NCBI GenBank assembly: GCA_030068145.1
Contig: JAPJBO010000085.1
Coordinates: forward strand, 62,001-126,000
Origin: Diplonema papillatum
Taxonomy: Eukaryota; Euglenozoa; Diplonemea; Diplonemida; Diplonemidae
Reading direction: 5' to 3'
Length of the DNA: 64,000 nucleotides
Shown piece after piece: positions 50,530-60,786 of this stretch. The notes beneath the pieces are model-generated. The model searched no databases. It was not told where the DNA came from and saw nothing but the letters and a program-made list of their open reading frames with translations. The number at the start of each line of letters is the position of its first letter. Position 1 is the stretch's first letter. The position numbers were made by a program, and so were the translations under genes.

Positions 50530-51130
50530 TCAAAGTCACGTAGGTTTTGTGGTCTCTGTCTGTTCATGGTAAAGGACAGCAGCAATGCCCGGGTGCCGGA
50601 ACAGGTGAGGCAGCTACAAGCTGCCATTTGTGTTGATGATTGCAGCTGTATCAAGCTCTCGTTGGTTGTGAATCGCATTGCAAAAGTATCTAGGCTCCGC
50701 CTTAACTCTGTCTGTCCATGGTAAAGGACAGCAGCCAATGAACGGGTGCCGAAATACAGAACAGGTAAGCTGCTGTAGTTGTTGATGCTTACAGCTGCAT
50801 CAAGCTCTCGTTGGTTGTGAATCGCATTGCAAAAGTATCTAGGCTCCGCCTTAACTCTGTCTGTCCATGGTAGAGGACAGCAGCCAATGAACGGGTGCCG
50901 GGTCATAGTAAAGGTGTGGCCATCGACAAGCTTGCCATCGTTGTATTTTGGAGCTACGTGCTCTCTTTGACGCTGAATCGCATTGCACAAGTATGTAAGC
51001 ACCGCCTCAAAAAAGGTGTGCCGTTGAAATGTCTCAAAGCTTGAATTGAAGCAAAAAAGCATCTTGGCTCCGCTTTAGCTGTATCTGACCATCACAAGGC
51101 GCAGAAGCCCATGAACGGGTGCCGTTAATA
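50530..51130. repeat. Degenerate tandem repeat, unit about 150 bp
   Basis: The segment CAAGCTCTCGTTGGTTGTGA, ATCGCATTGCAAAAGTATCT, AGGCTCCGCC, TCTGTCTGTCCATGGTA, GGACAGCAGCC and ATGAACGGGTGCCG recurs with a spacing near 150 bases. Two central copies are almost identical, and more decayed copies lie on each side up to about 51130. A long minus-strand frame over this region is a by-product of the repeat. Confidence 0.8.
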
Positions 51131-51950
51131 GTGTGACTACGACAGGATGACTCAACATAATTCAGTCGAGCGTCTGAATTGGGCATGATCGCAGTGTCCT
51201 ATTGAAATCGACCTCTATCGTGACTCTTCTCCAGTAGCGACGTCCAGTCCATTGAGGTAGCTCCACTTGCGTTACGTGTCGTGGTGCTAGATTTACAATG
51301 TCATCTATTCGCACTTCTTGGGCGTTCTTGGGGCTCTCCGGACGCGACCTGGACAAACACTACTGATCAACAACCACACACCTTCGAGAGATACAAGCTT
51401 TCCGCGTTCGACGTTGGCGCTTCCGGAATGGGCATTAGGTGCGCGTATCGGACCTTCCGCACGATGTTGTCGAATGCAGGTGGGTGCGGCGGCACTTTGT
51501 TCGATTCCATCCTGCGTTTGTTTAGGTGCGGTGGAGGACGAAAGTCGTTCTCTGGTAGTGATATTCGCCTTCACATTGCTTTCTCTTTCGTTCGTTTTTG
51601 ATCCCCGGATGGCTTCTGACGGCAAGCCTTTTCGCTGCTTCGTCCTCTGATCAGCCGAGGACCGATTCTGTTCTACGAGAACCAGACTTTAGACCTTCGG
51701 TGTGCAAGAACAGTCGGCTAAATTTCCGGACGTTCAAAATTCGGATCGAATCGGGCGAGCGAATTTCCGCCGATCTGTGTAGCGAGGGTTGCAGAGAGGG
51801 AAGCATTTCGCCGGCCGATGGCCCTTGAGGCTCGGAGCTCGCGATCTTCGGACTGATTGTCAACGAGTTCCAGGCGGGACTATGAATACGAACCCGCTCT
51901 TCGTCTCTCGGGTTTCGCTCGTGAACGCAGACCAATCCAGGGGGAAAATC
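51131..51950. other. Interval with no supported gene
   Basis: Frames of about 106 codons exist on both strands over 51281-51650 and cannot both be real; neither shows a domain. Nothing else was seen. Confidence 0.4.
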
Positions 51951-52897
51951 TTTCGAGACTGGAGGTCCTATGAACATGCAATGTGAATAGCTTCTATTCG
52001 AGCCAACCCGGCTTTTCTTGCAACAATATGAAAAGAAGTTTTTGGACGAGATAATAGTGCAAGCTTTTTTCTCTCCTGGCAAAATGCATAGGGGTGGCAG
52101 AGAGCGGGCGTCGGCCTTCAGGCCGGTCGGCCCGGGTTCGAACCCCGCCCCTCACACTTTTCCGGTCGAAGATTGTTGCGGGGTTTGTTGGGTTTCGGGG
52201 TCTCATGCGCCCGAAATTTGCGTTTTTGCGGAGTTTCTCAGTATCTCGCGGTATTTGGGCAGCACAGGAAACGGAGTCGGGGGTCTCCCCCGGGTACTGG
52301 CGCCGAACTTGCCATCACAGGCTAAACTTGCTACCACACGCCGAACTCAGCTCCGCCCGAGTCAGCATCACCAGAACCCGAACTTTGCTTCGCCCGAACT
52401 TTGCCTTAGCTGCGCCCGAACTTTGCTTTGCTTCACCAGAACTTAGGGTCTCCCCCCCGGGTACTGGCGCCGAACTTGCCATCACAGGCTAAACTTGCTA
52501 CCACACGCCGAACTCAGCTCCGCCCGAGTCAGCATCACCAGAACCCGAACTTTGCTTCGCCCGAACTTTGCCTTAGCTGCGCCCGAACTTTGCTTTGCTT
52601 CACCAGAACTTAGGGTCTCCCCCCCGGGTACTGGCGCCGAACTTGCCATCACAGGCTAAACTTGCTACCACACGCCGAACTCAGCTCCGCCCGAGTCAGC
52701 ATCACCAGAACCCGAACTTTGCTTCGCCCGAACTTTGCCTTAGCTGCGCCCGAACTTTGCCTTAGCTGCGCCCGAACTTTGGTTCACCAGAGATTTGCAT
52801 CACCCAAACTTAACATCGCCCGAACTTAGCATCGCCCGAACTTTAACTGCTGCCTCCAGTCTCGCCCCGCGCCGGCCTTCAGCCGAGCGCACGTACT
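51951..52897 (+). mobile_element. Composite repetitive element, copy 1
   Basis: The element shares both ends and internal order with a second copy in reverse at 58013-58743. Near the left end is CGAGACTGGAGG (51954-51965) and near the right end its exact reverse complement CCTCCAGTCTCG (52853-52864), so it has 12-bp inverted repeats. From about 52094 to 52160 is a tRNA-like segment with an A-box-like GTGGCAGAGAG and a B-box GGTTCGAACCC. Then comes a unique body (from CGGTCGAAGATTG) and a minisatellite of Gly/Ala-codon-like words such as CGCCCGAACTTTGC. The tail after the inverted repeat ends in GAGCGCACGTACT. No open frame looks coding. It fits a SINE-like or MITE-like non-autonomous element. 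Confidence 0.8.
52281..52780 (+). repeat. Three near-identical 167-bp tandem units in copy 1
   Basis: The word GTACTGGCGCCGAACTTGCC starts at 52294, 52461 and 52628, a spacing of exactly 167 bases twice. Between these the units look identical apart from the length of a C run and the ending of the third. Copy 2 of the element has only one such unit, so this amplification is local and recent. Confidence 0.9.
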
Positions 52898-53039
52898 AGT
52901 TTAATGTTCAGGCAGAGCACTGCCTCTCATGCATGGTTGATGCTAGCATCAAGTCTTCTTCGAGGAAGATGTTGTCTAGGAAAGGGATGCAAAATAGAAA
53001 GAGGTAAAAAGGGGGAGGGAAGTTTTAAGAAGAGCATAC

Positions 53040-53344
53040 TGTCCGGAAGTGTAGAGCCTCTCCTCGCGTTCCCGGAAGGTTTCCCGGGAGCCGGCGGGCA
53101 GGGACCCGTCCTGCCACGCTTGCAAGCGCTCGGCGGACTGCACGCGGGTTGCGTTGTCTTCGGCCTCCTCCCTCTGCCACTCACGCTCCCAGTCCTTCGC
53201 GTCTTCCGCGACCTTCAGCGAATCGACGAGCTGCGTGCGCACCTTGTCCGCCGCATACGGATCCGCAGCCCTGCGGGCGTGCTCATCGATGATGTCGGTT
53301 GCCAGCCTCTCCACGTCCCGAAGCAGCCGTCGACATCGGTGCAT
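53040..53344 (-). CDS. Unrecognised helical protein, probable exon
   Basis: From the ATG at 53344 the frame runs 101 codons to a donor-like ACA/GTATGC. The composition is typical of an alpha-helical or coiled-coil protein: RCRRLLRDVERLATDIIDEH, KVRTQLVDSLKVAEDAKDWE and REREERL. The downstream exon was not found, and the composite element at 51951-52897 lies directly after it on the gene strand, so the gene may be interrupted or have a long intron. No function can be given. Confidence 0.45.
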
Positions 53345-54730
53345 CAAGCACCGTGTCTGTCACGGACCCCCCCTTTCCTCCCTTCCCGTCGTGGGGTGGG
53401 TTCACCCTGGGGGGGTGGGGGGGCGCTGCCGCTTTTTTTAGCGTTTATTATGGCTTAGAGGTTCTTGGGGTTTAAGTCGGTCTCCGGTGACCATTGAGGC
53501 TGGGAGTCGGGTAGTGAAAAAGGGATGTAGAAATAAATTACACACTTTATTAATTAAACTACGACTGAATTCTTAGTTAGACTTCAGGGTGTGGTGGGAG
53601 AAAAAAAGACACGCGCTTGTGTTTGTGCGTGTGCCGGTTCCCACTTTTACTTACCCTGTGTCATTTTCAGGAATTTCCAAGGAACTCTGATCAACCACCA
53701 AAACACGCTGCCTACGTCTTTTGGCCTGCACAATACATCCTGAAGGAAATGCTTTCTTGTTCGCTGCCTCCTCGGCGCTTCGATGCTAGATTGAGCACAA
53801 AAGATCGACGGGCTTCCCTTTGTGAATCGAAAATGGATGCACACATCCCGTTTAATTCAAGGCCAGTATAAATCAGAATCCATCGGCGAGCGAATAAATA
53901 CGAAAGGCTGGAAGCAAACGACGATTCCGGAATCCTGCATATCATCAACCAGACGCAGGCACTCTCCAGGCAAGCTTCTGGTCTGGCATCGTGATAAACC
54001 TACGACGGGGCTAGACAAGCGAGCGGGTTGGTTGTTGTGAATTGTCCACAGGATCTCAAGAGCGCGTTGCGGGACCACTTGTCTTGGGCAACTAACATAG
54101 ATCGAGTGTCGGAGACGCGGACGAGGGCGCCTGAGTGTCTGCCATGTGCTACCTGGCTTGGGTTGCGGGGCTTTCACCCGTTCCGGTAATGTGCACTTGG
54201 CCAACTCGCTGTTGATCGCTACACAGTTCTTGAAGCTGGCGAACTCGAGGAGTCGGAAGCCACTCAGGCGCCCTCGCGGCTCAAGGACTGCGGTATCGCT
54301 TAACACTTGGAGCGTGACAAAGAGGAGCAACTGGCCGGTTGAGGTCTAGCCCACGAACCACCCGACAAGTAGACGCGATGCTAACCCGCCGCTCGGCCAC
54401 GTCAGTAGTCACCGGAGGCTAGATGTGAAATTGGAATTTGGCGTTTGCCGAAACTGGTCGTGGCCCGATTTACGCTGTGCCCCGAGCAACTCACGCATTC
54501 TGCGCGCCGTTGCGACAGGCCCGGCGGACCTGCGGTTTCTCAAGCAGCGAGCGTTCCACGCGAAGAATTGTGAAAACGGGGGTTTGCCTAGAAACCTTTC
54601 GTGTTATTCTGCAGATGCTTTAAGCTATCTTGTGTCTATGCTTTCATTCGTCTTCTTAACCAATGGTTGAGTGCGCAAGTGGTGTCAGCCAAAGCTGGTG
54701 AAGCTTTGGCGCCGCCATCGCTGACCCTTT
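53345..54730. other. Intergenic region with a dispersed-repeat copy
   Basis: A copy of the dispersed repeat also found at 29842-29945 lies at about 53475-53580. Otherwise only short frames are present and none resembles a known protein. Confidence 0.45.
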
Positions 54731-55534
54731 TCAACGGGTTCCAACCGCCACCCGCCCGCGCTTGTCGGCATTGGCGAGGACCGTGACGCGGTCCTGGATG
54801 TCGGAAAAGGCGCGCTTCACCGCCGGAGCCCTCTGGCAGGCCAGCTTCGACGAGTCCTTCCGCGCAATTTGATCGAGCGCCGCGCGCAGCTCCTCCATGC
54901 AGGGCCGGAGCAGCACCGGCGGGACCCGCTGAGACGCGAGGTGCAGCGCGTTCCAGCAGAACAAAAGGCTGGTGGCGTGCTTCTGGTCAGCAGCCGCCGC
55001 ACTGTTGGACACGTGGCGACAGAGTGCCGACAGGACCGCCGAGTCGGGAGAGGAGGCGTCGACAGGGTCAAACGAAGCCGCCGGTTCGGACTTCACGCAA
55101 ATCGGGGAAAGGGAGGGTGGAGGAAGCGTGGTATCATGCGGCAGGCGCGCTGGGCAAGCTTCCGGGTCACGGAAAGCAGACCTCGGGGGGGGCGGAGGAA
55201 GCATCGTGTCTTGCGCGAGAGACCCTGGGGGGGCCCCAGCTTTCAACTCCAACACCCTGCGAGCGGTTGCTGCCGCGTGGGCTGACACGTCACGCTCGGA
55301 CCGGCCGGCCAATGGCGCGACTCCGTCGATGCCGAGCTCCTTCAGAACCGTCGCTTGCATCGCGGCCCGGGCCTCCTCCTCTTCCAAACGCAGCGCCACG
55401 GCGGTCACGGTCTCCTCCAGGTTCCGGTTCATCTTCAGCACCACGGGGAGGAGCTTCTTCATCTTCTCGTACGTCTGCTTTCGTCGGTCGTCCATCGCCC
55501 TGCCCTCCTCTTCTGCATCTCCTTCACCCCCCAT
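54731..55534 (-). CDS. Unrecognised protein with disordered middle
   Basis: The frame gives 267 residues from the ATG at 55534; it is open to 55615 but that start is TTG. The N-terminal 75 residues look helical (RRKQTYEKMKKLLPVVLKMN and TVTAVALRLEEEEARAAMQA). Residues 110-165 are Pro-rich with two similar blocks (SLAQDTMLPPPPP and RLPHDTTLPPPSL). The C-terminal part is again helical with VLSALCRHVSNSAAAADQKH. I recognise no family. High G+C and a lack of stops over 800 bases support coding on this strand, although plus-strand frames of 197 and 181 codons overlap it. Confidence 0.5.
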   Translation of the reverse strand: MGGEGDAEEEGRAMDDRRKQTYEKMKKLLPVVLKMNRNLEETVTAVALRLEEEEARAAMQATVLKELGIDGVAPLAGRSERDVSAHAAATARRVLELKAGAPPGSLAQDTMLPPPPPRSAFRDPEACPARLPHDTTLPPPSLSPICVKSEPAASFDPVDASSPDSAVLSALCRHVSNSAAAADQKHATSLLFCWNALHLASQRVPPVLLRPCMEELRAALDQIARKDSSKLACQRAPAVKRAFSDIQDRVTVLANADKRGRVAVGTR

Positions 55535-57002
55535 CCTCCAACAGGCCGGAACCTTCTCCTGCTGATTAGAAGGGATCGACGGAGCACAGGAACGCTCCTT
55601 TCCAATTGAAGGCAAGAAGTTTCCAAAGAATACGTTCTTCTTTCCTTGCTATCGCACACCGACTGCAGCACTGTTCGAGGCAGAATCCGGGGTAAGAACA
55701 TGTTAGCAGATCTGCCTTCGCTTCAATATTTTTGTATCGCGCTGCGCGAGGGTATACTCTACACAAGGCTGGCATAGGACTGACAGTCCAAATGTGGATA
55801 TAGAAGCTAATCCCCTGATTGGGCCAGTCGCAGGTTCCAAAATGGAGGCTGTACGTTGCTTGCAGTAACCGGTGCTAGTGTGACTGCTGTACTGTAGCAT
55901 TACTACTGGGCCCCTCAGCCAGGGCATTCTGTGCTTTTTTTTTTTTTTTGTTGCTCGGACTTGGTCCGAGCACCAGACCCATATATAAGCCACTGATTCA
56001 GCAGGGACTTATATGGGTCTGAGAGATTTGGCGGGAAAGTTGGGAGTGCAGTGGGTGAAACTTGGGCAGTTGGAATGTTGCCTTTTGGCAGAAGTTTCCG
56101 ACGCTTCTCGTCTCACGTTGGACATTGCTGCGTCATGCTCGCCCAGCCAGGTGCCAACTTGGCAGTCAGAACGAGAGCGACTACGTGATCGCCCGCAACG
56201 TCTACAGTCAGGTACCCGGTATGCCGAGACGCAAAGTCGACCAAACCGACACTCGGCCACACGGGGAGATCGACATTTGCCGTCCAGCTAGCGACTGGGG
56301 TCATGCTGTCGAAGTCTGGGAACTCTACACACCCCTGAGCCATCGCTGTACACTGCGTTGTGCATCCCGACACCGGACAACGGCGGGGCTTGTGCAGCTA
56401 TCTCAACCACGCAGGCCGCACCTAGCAGTGCCACCACGAATCCATGCATCATGTTGTCTAACTTTCAATCTGGTTTGTGCATTACTCGGGAAAACGGAAA
56501 ATAGTGGAATCGGAAAATTACGAAGACTTCAGGTACATGAGTCCTTCATGTGCAGATGGATAGGGCTTGCGGTTTGCGGGGGAGCCCAAGAGGATGCCCT
56601 CGAAATACCCTGTAGGCACAGTGCGCTGAAGCAGCATGACGGTGGACGACCTACAAACCCTGGGTTTCACATTGGCGAGGTGCTCACATTACGAGGAGCC
56701 TCACAGAACAGTCATCAAAGTGATGGCTGGTCATGTGGGCTGCATGCGCTGCTCCACGCCCGCCTTTTTTTTGCTGTCAGCAAGATGCCGTGGGGAAGAA
56801 CGGTGTCGCTGCAGCACGTTCTCACCCGCACGTGTCAGATGCTTTTGCATTCGTTTGTCTCTCATTTCTCGCTGCTACCGTGCGCACATTGATATTATTG
56901 GCGCTGTTATTCCGTGTTTCTAGAGAGTCCCGGGGTTCTCTGATGGCGTATGACGCCAAGACTGGTGAAAATAGCGCCCAGAACGACCACCGAATGCAGA
57001 AG
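55535..57002. other. Intergenic region with hairpins
   Basis: A run of about 17 T ends at 55950 and is followed by the hairpin GCTCGGAC-TTG-GTCCGAGC (55953-55971), then by a second inverted repeat, CAGACCCATATATAAG (55974-55989) with CTTATATGGGTCTG (56008-56021). The frame at 56062-56892 has no domain and looks like chance. Confidence 0.5.
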
Positions 57003-57536
57003 TGAGTCCTCGACAAGGCTATCGTGTCCTCGATCAGGCCATCCTGTCCTCGATAAGTTTATCGTGTCCTCGATAAGGCTATCCTGTCCTCGATAAGGTT
57101 ATCGTGTCGTCGATGAGGCTATCGTGTCCTCGATCAGGCTATCCTGTCCTCGATAAGGCTATCCTGTCCTGGATAAGGTTATCGTGTCCTCGATAAGGCT
57201 ATCCTGTCCTCGATAAGGTTATCGTGTCCTCGATAAGGCACCGTGTCCTCGATGAGGGAATGCCCCAGTGGCAATAGTGTCCTCGAAAAGGCTATCCTGT
57301 CCTCGATAAGGTTATCGTGTCCTCGATGCGGCTATCCTGACCTCGAAAAGGCTATCGTGTCCTCGATAAGGCACCGTGTCCTCGATGAGGGAATGCCCAG
57401 TGGCAATAGTGTCCTCGATACGGCTATCCTGTCCTCGATAAGGGTATCGTGTCCTAGATACGGCTATCCTGACCTCGAAAAGCTATCGTGTCCTCGATGA
57501 GGGAATGCCCCAGTGGCAATAGTGTCCTCGCTACTG
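57003..57536. repeat. 20-bp minisatellite with higher-order pattern
   Basis: About 25 units of the type ATCGTGTCCTCGATAAGGCT follow each other. The first dozen keep an exact 20-base period. After 57240 the array is cut at intervals by the longer word GAGGGAATGCCCCAGTGGCA followed by ATAGTGTCCTCG, which occurs three times (near 57253, 57388 and 57502) and gives a higher-order unit of about 115-135 bases. Units alternate between ATCGTG and ATCCTG versions. Confidence 0.9.
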
Positions 57537-57947
57537 AGGTCTCTTCTGCTGAGCACTTTTGATCGCCGCAGTCACGCTGCTTCGCAGCATTCCAGCTTTA
57601 CACACGCTACACTGATACAAGCCCGGCAGTACCGCGTTCAAGCAAACCTCAGACTCTTCAACGGGCGGACTTTTGTTCCTCCGCAGGCTCTCTCTGAACA
57701 GTGCCAAAGAAAGCTTAAAACGAGTGTCTGCTTTTTTTTGGTTTGTGAACACGACAAATACAGCACCGCCGTAGCGGGAGGGGGGCAAAATGTTTCTCAG
57801 GTTTGAAGAGCGCGTGGTGCTTGCACCACTGAGGCCAGGTTCTTTAACCGCGGATTTAGTGAAGGGTTGTTGTGAACGGTCGTGAGTAGGGGGCGGCGGA
57901 GTTTGGGGGAGGGGGTGTACAAAGGGGGGGTTGAAGCAGGGGACTTT

Positions 57948-57998
57948 GAAACCCGGGTTTCTGAAACCCGGTTTCAGAAACCGGGGTTTTCCGGTTTC
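57948..57998. repeat. Nested palindromes next to element copy 2
   Basis: Three short palindromes lie side by side: GAAACCCGGGTTTC (57948-57961), TGAAACCCGGTTTCA (57962-57976, one-base centre) and the hairpin GAAACCGG-GGTTTT-CCGGTTTC (57977-57998). They all use the same GAAACC / GGTTTC words, and end about 15 bases before the terminus of the composite element. Confidence 0.85.
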
Positions 57999-58012
57999 GG
58001 TTTTTCATAAAA

Positions 58013-58743
58013 ATAAGTACGTGCGCTCGGCTAAGGCCGGCGCGTGGCGAGACTGGAGGCAGCAGTTAAAGTTCGGGGAACAGCAAAGCTCGGGCGAAGC
58101 TAAGTTCGGGCAATGCTAAGTTCTGGTGAAGCAAAGTTCGGGCGAAACAAAGTTCGGGCGAAGCTAAGTTCGGGTGAGCAAAGTTCTGGTGAAGCAAAGT
58201 TCGGGCGAAGCTAAGTTCGGGTGAAGCAAAGTTCTGGTGAAGCTAAGTTCGGGCGAAACAAAGTTCGGGCGGAGCAAAGTTCGGGCTAAGCAAAGTTCTG
58301 GTGAAGCAAAGTTCGGGCGAAGCTAAGTTCGGGCGAAGCAAAGTTCGGGCGAAGCTAAGTTCGGGTTATGGTGGCAAGTTCGGCGCCAGTACCCGGGGGG
58401 GAGGCCCCCCCGGACCCCCCCCGACTCACCCGGGGTAAGCCAAATACCGCGAGATATTGAGAAACTCCGCCAAAAACGCAACTTTCGGGCACATTAGACC
58501 CCGAAACGCAACAAACCTCGAAAACTATCTTCGACCGGGAAAATGTCATGGGCGGGGTTCGAACCCGGGCCCACCGGCCTGAAGGCCGACACCCAGTCAC
58601 TCTGCCACCCGCATACCTTTCGGAAGGGTAAAAAAAAGCTTGCTCCGCACTATTATCTATACACTTTCGCAACATTAAAAGCCGGGTTGGCTCGAATAGA
58701 GGCTATTCACATTGCATGTTCATAGGACCTCCAGTCTCGAAAA
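58013..58743 (-). mobile_element. Composite repetitive element, copy 2
   Basis: Read on the minus strand this matches copy 1 from end to end: TTTCGAGACTGGAGGTCC, the segment with CTATTCGAGCCAACCCGGCT, the tRNA-like part (A-box-like GTGGCAGAGTG, B-box GGTTCGAACCC, about 58551-58610), the body, and the minisatellite, finishing at GAGCGCACGTACTT. The 12-bp inverted repeats are at 58048-58059 and 58729-58740. In this copy the minisatellite (about 58067-58375) is built of 16-base units of the type AGTTCGGGCGAAGCTA, roughly 19 of them. Internal differences from copy 1 are many, so both are not from one recent event. Confidence 0.8.
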
Positions 58744-59604
58744 ACAATTTATAAAATTCGATTTCAAGTGGCCCCTGCAGTACTGTTCCTGTGGCGCGTC
58801 ACGGTGTGTCACTGCTATTCGAAGCTTGTCACCCACCATCTCCGTAGTTTGATAGACGTGCACACCGCCACCGCAAGCCTATATCTCACCTCCCTTGTTT
58901 GCGCGCGCGGGGCGACGGTTCCAGGCACTCAGACACCCACAGGCCCAAAACCGGCTTTTTTGCTCGGTCAGACAAAGTGCTAAAGTCCCCTGGGTTGAAG
59001 TATGGCTAAAGATAAAGTGGTGTCATCTGAGGGGGTAATCTCAGGGCCGCCCAAGTGATAAGCCGTTAAGCAGCGGCTGCCGGCTTTTCCCGTGACACCT
59101 TTTATATGTACGTTTTAGAAAGAGTAGCGTTGGCACTCCTACAGGTTCGTTCCCTCGTAGCTCGCCGGGTGCGGCGCGTTTATTGCGCACACGAAAAGGC
59201 AGGGCAACACAATTATTTACGATCAGGCGCCGGGCCGCGTATTCTGATGGCTTCGGGGGGCTGCACTCGGGAGGTGCGCTCTTTCGTTACGATCCAGTCT
59301 GGATGAAAACACGAGCCTTTCAGGTACCTGCTCTAAGTCAATCGATGCGAGATACAGAGGAGGGAGAGAGAGATAGCTGAGTTAGAGTGCAGGGACCATC
59401 TCTCCGGGTGTCCGGTCTCCTGATACTCCCCAGAGACATGATCCTTCTACTTTGCAGACCGTAACCACACTAGGGCCGTGTTAGGTGGATAATGGCCGAA
59501 AGCGCACCCACTGCCTTGGTGGCTGGTTTAACAAGCAGGATGTCACTCATCGTGAACATCGAACACCTCGAACAAGCTCCAGGACCGGTTGAAGACGAGT
59601 TGGA
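58744..59604. other. Interval with no supported gene
   Basis: Short frames only. Around 59350-59440 the words GAGAGAGA, GAGTTAGAGTGCAGG, CCATCTCTCCGG and CCGGTCTCCT resemble 45310-45410 and, more weakly, 43950-44010, which suggests another short dispersed repeat. Confidence 0.4.
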
Positions 59605-60786
59605 TCAGCCGAGGCCCAGGGCCAATTCTGCTATCGTCCGACCGGTGCTGGGGGACCGATGCGCCACTCGGCGGGCAACCCGCGGGCGGCTAGTCGGGGT
59701 GGCGGGGTCGTCGTACGGCGCCGGGTCGTGTCTCTGCTTCAACGCGTTGTCGGTCTCGTGCGACGACAGCCACGGCTGGTACCGCGCTTGCACCTTCGCC
59801 CGCTTCTCGATGAGCTGGGCGGGGATGTACGGCTCGAAGTCACGGTCCACGCCGTCAGCCAAGTGTCTCCGGGTAGGCTTCCAAGCAGGCGGCGTCCTCT
59901 GCCAAGCAACGACGTCACGCCAAACATCCGACTCTGGCCACGTGGCTACGGGCTTCCGACGGCCGTTCGGCGTGGAGCAGCGGGGGCTGTTCGGTGCTGA
60001 AGGGGGAGGGGTTTGATGGATCAAGGATCCGACCGAGTCGGCAGCCGTCGAGGCGGCCCGACGGCGTGTGCATCGAGCAGGCGTCTGAGCGTCTGTGGAG
60101 CGGCCGCGGGCGACGGATGCGTGGTGGAAGGAGAAGGTTGGCGGCGGGGTCAGCGTCCTTCGCACGCCTTTGCCCCTGCTGCTGGTCGGCGAGAACGCGT
60201 CGGCGTTCGAAGGATAAAGCGCGGCCGTCGCGTCGCAAGGACCGTCGGGGTGCCACAGCAAGTGCCCGGTGTGGTGGTGTCCGTACCCGGCGCGCGCGGC
60301 CACAGGTGACGGGCTCCTGTTGCGGTAGACCGACTGCTCTTCGTCTTCGAAGTGCCTCGGCCGCATGTCAACGCAGAGCGAGTCTCGGTACCTCTCCGGG
60401 TACTTAACCCGCGATCCTTGCGCGAACGACATTTTAGGAGATCTCCTCTGCGGTTCGACGCAGCGTCTCAGCGTCCGGACCTTCGGTTCTTCCGACACCG
60501 GGGCACCTTCTCTGTACCGGTACATCGCTTCTTCGGTGAGCAAGCTGTCGCCGTAGTCTCTGCGAACCCGCTTGCCCCTGTCTCTGAAGGCGCTGGGCAG
60601 CGGCCGCGCCGGGGACTCGTCGCCTTTGCCGGTTATCCGCTTGCCGCCGAAGTGGGGCAGCCGGTCTCCCATCACGCACATCCCGCTCTCCACGACCCCG
60701 AGTTGGCTTTCGAACTTCCGGGTCCCGAAGCAGGCGCGGCCCGAGGGCGGACCCCTGTCCCACGACGTCACAATGGTCTCGGCCAT
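59605..60786 (-). CDS. Unrecognised basic, Arg/Pro/Ser-rich protein
   Basis: A clean frame of 393 residues starts at a true ATG (MAETIVTSWDRG) and shows no domain I know. It is rich in Arg, Pro, Ser and His, has few hydrophobic runs, and is probably largely disordered. Small conserved-looking blocks include SFAQGSRVKYPERYRDSLCV and DVWRDVVAWQRTPPAWKPTR, separated by low-complexity stretches. Such proteins in protists are often structural components of the cytoskeleton or flagellum, but that is only a guess. Overlapping plus-strand frames (174, 169 and 137 codons) are weaker and have no better support. Confidence 0.6.
   Translation of the reverse strand: MAETIVTSWDRGPPSGRACFGTRKFESQLGVVESGMCVMGDRLPHFGGKRITGKGDESPARPLPSAFRDRGKRVRRDYGDSLLTEEAMYRYREGAPVSEEPKVRTLRRCVEPQRRSPKMSFAQGSRVKYPERYRDSLCVDMRPRHFEDEEQSVYRNRSPSPVAARAGYGHHHTGHLLWHPDGPCDATAALYPSNADAFSPTSSRGKGVRRTLTPPPTFSFHHASVARGRSTDAQTPARCTRRRAASTAADSVGSLIHQTPPPSAPNSPRCSTPNGRRKPVATWPESDVWRDVVAWQRTPPAWKPTRRHLADGVDRDFEPYIPAQLIEKRAKVQARYQPWLSSHETDNALKQRHDPAPYDDPATPTSRPRVARRVAHRSPSTGRTIAELALGLG

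Noticed and set aside
50238-51062. 274-codon minus-strand frame starting in the tandem repeats
   Set aside because: The first two thirds translate the 150-bp repeats; only the 55-residue exon-like end was kept.
52094-52160. Functional tRNA gene
   Set aside because: A- and B-box words are present, but the anticodon arm has a four-base loop and the acceptor arm pairs poorly; the segment occurs in both element copies, so it is a tRNA-like part of the element.
52018-52613. Plus-strand frames with repeated peptide LAPNLPSQAKLATTRR
   Set aside because: They are read from the 167-bp tandem units of the composite element; no sign of a protein family.
57003-57536. CRISPR array
   Set aside because: Units are contiguous without unique spacers and the genome is eukaryotic; it is a minisatellite.
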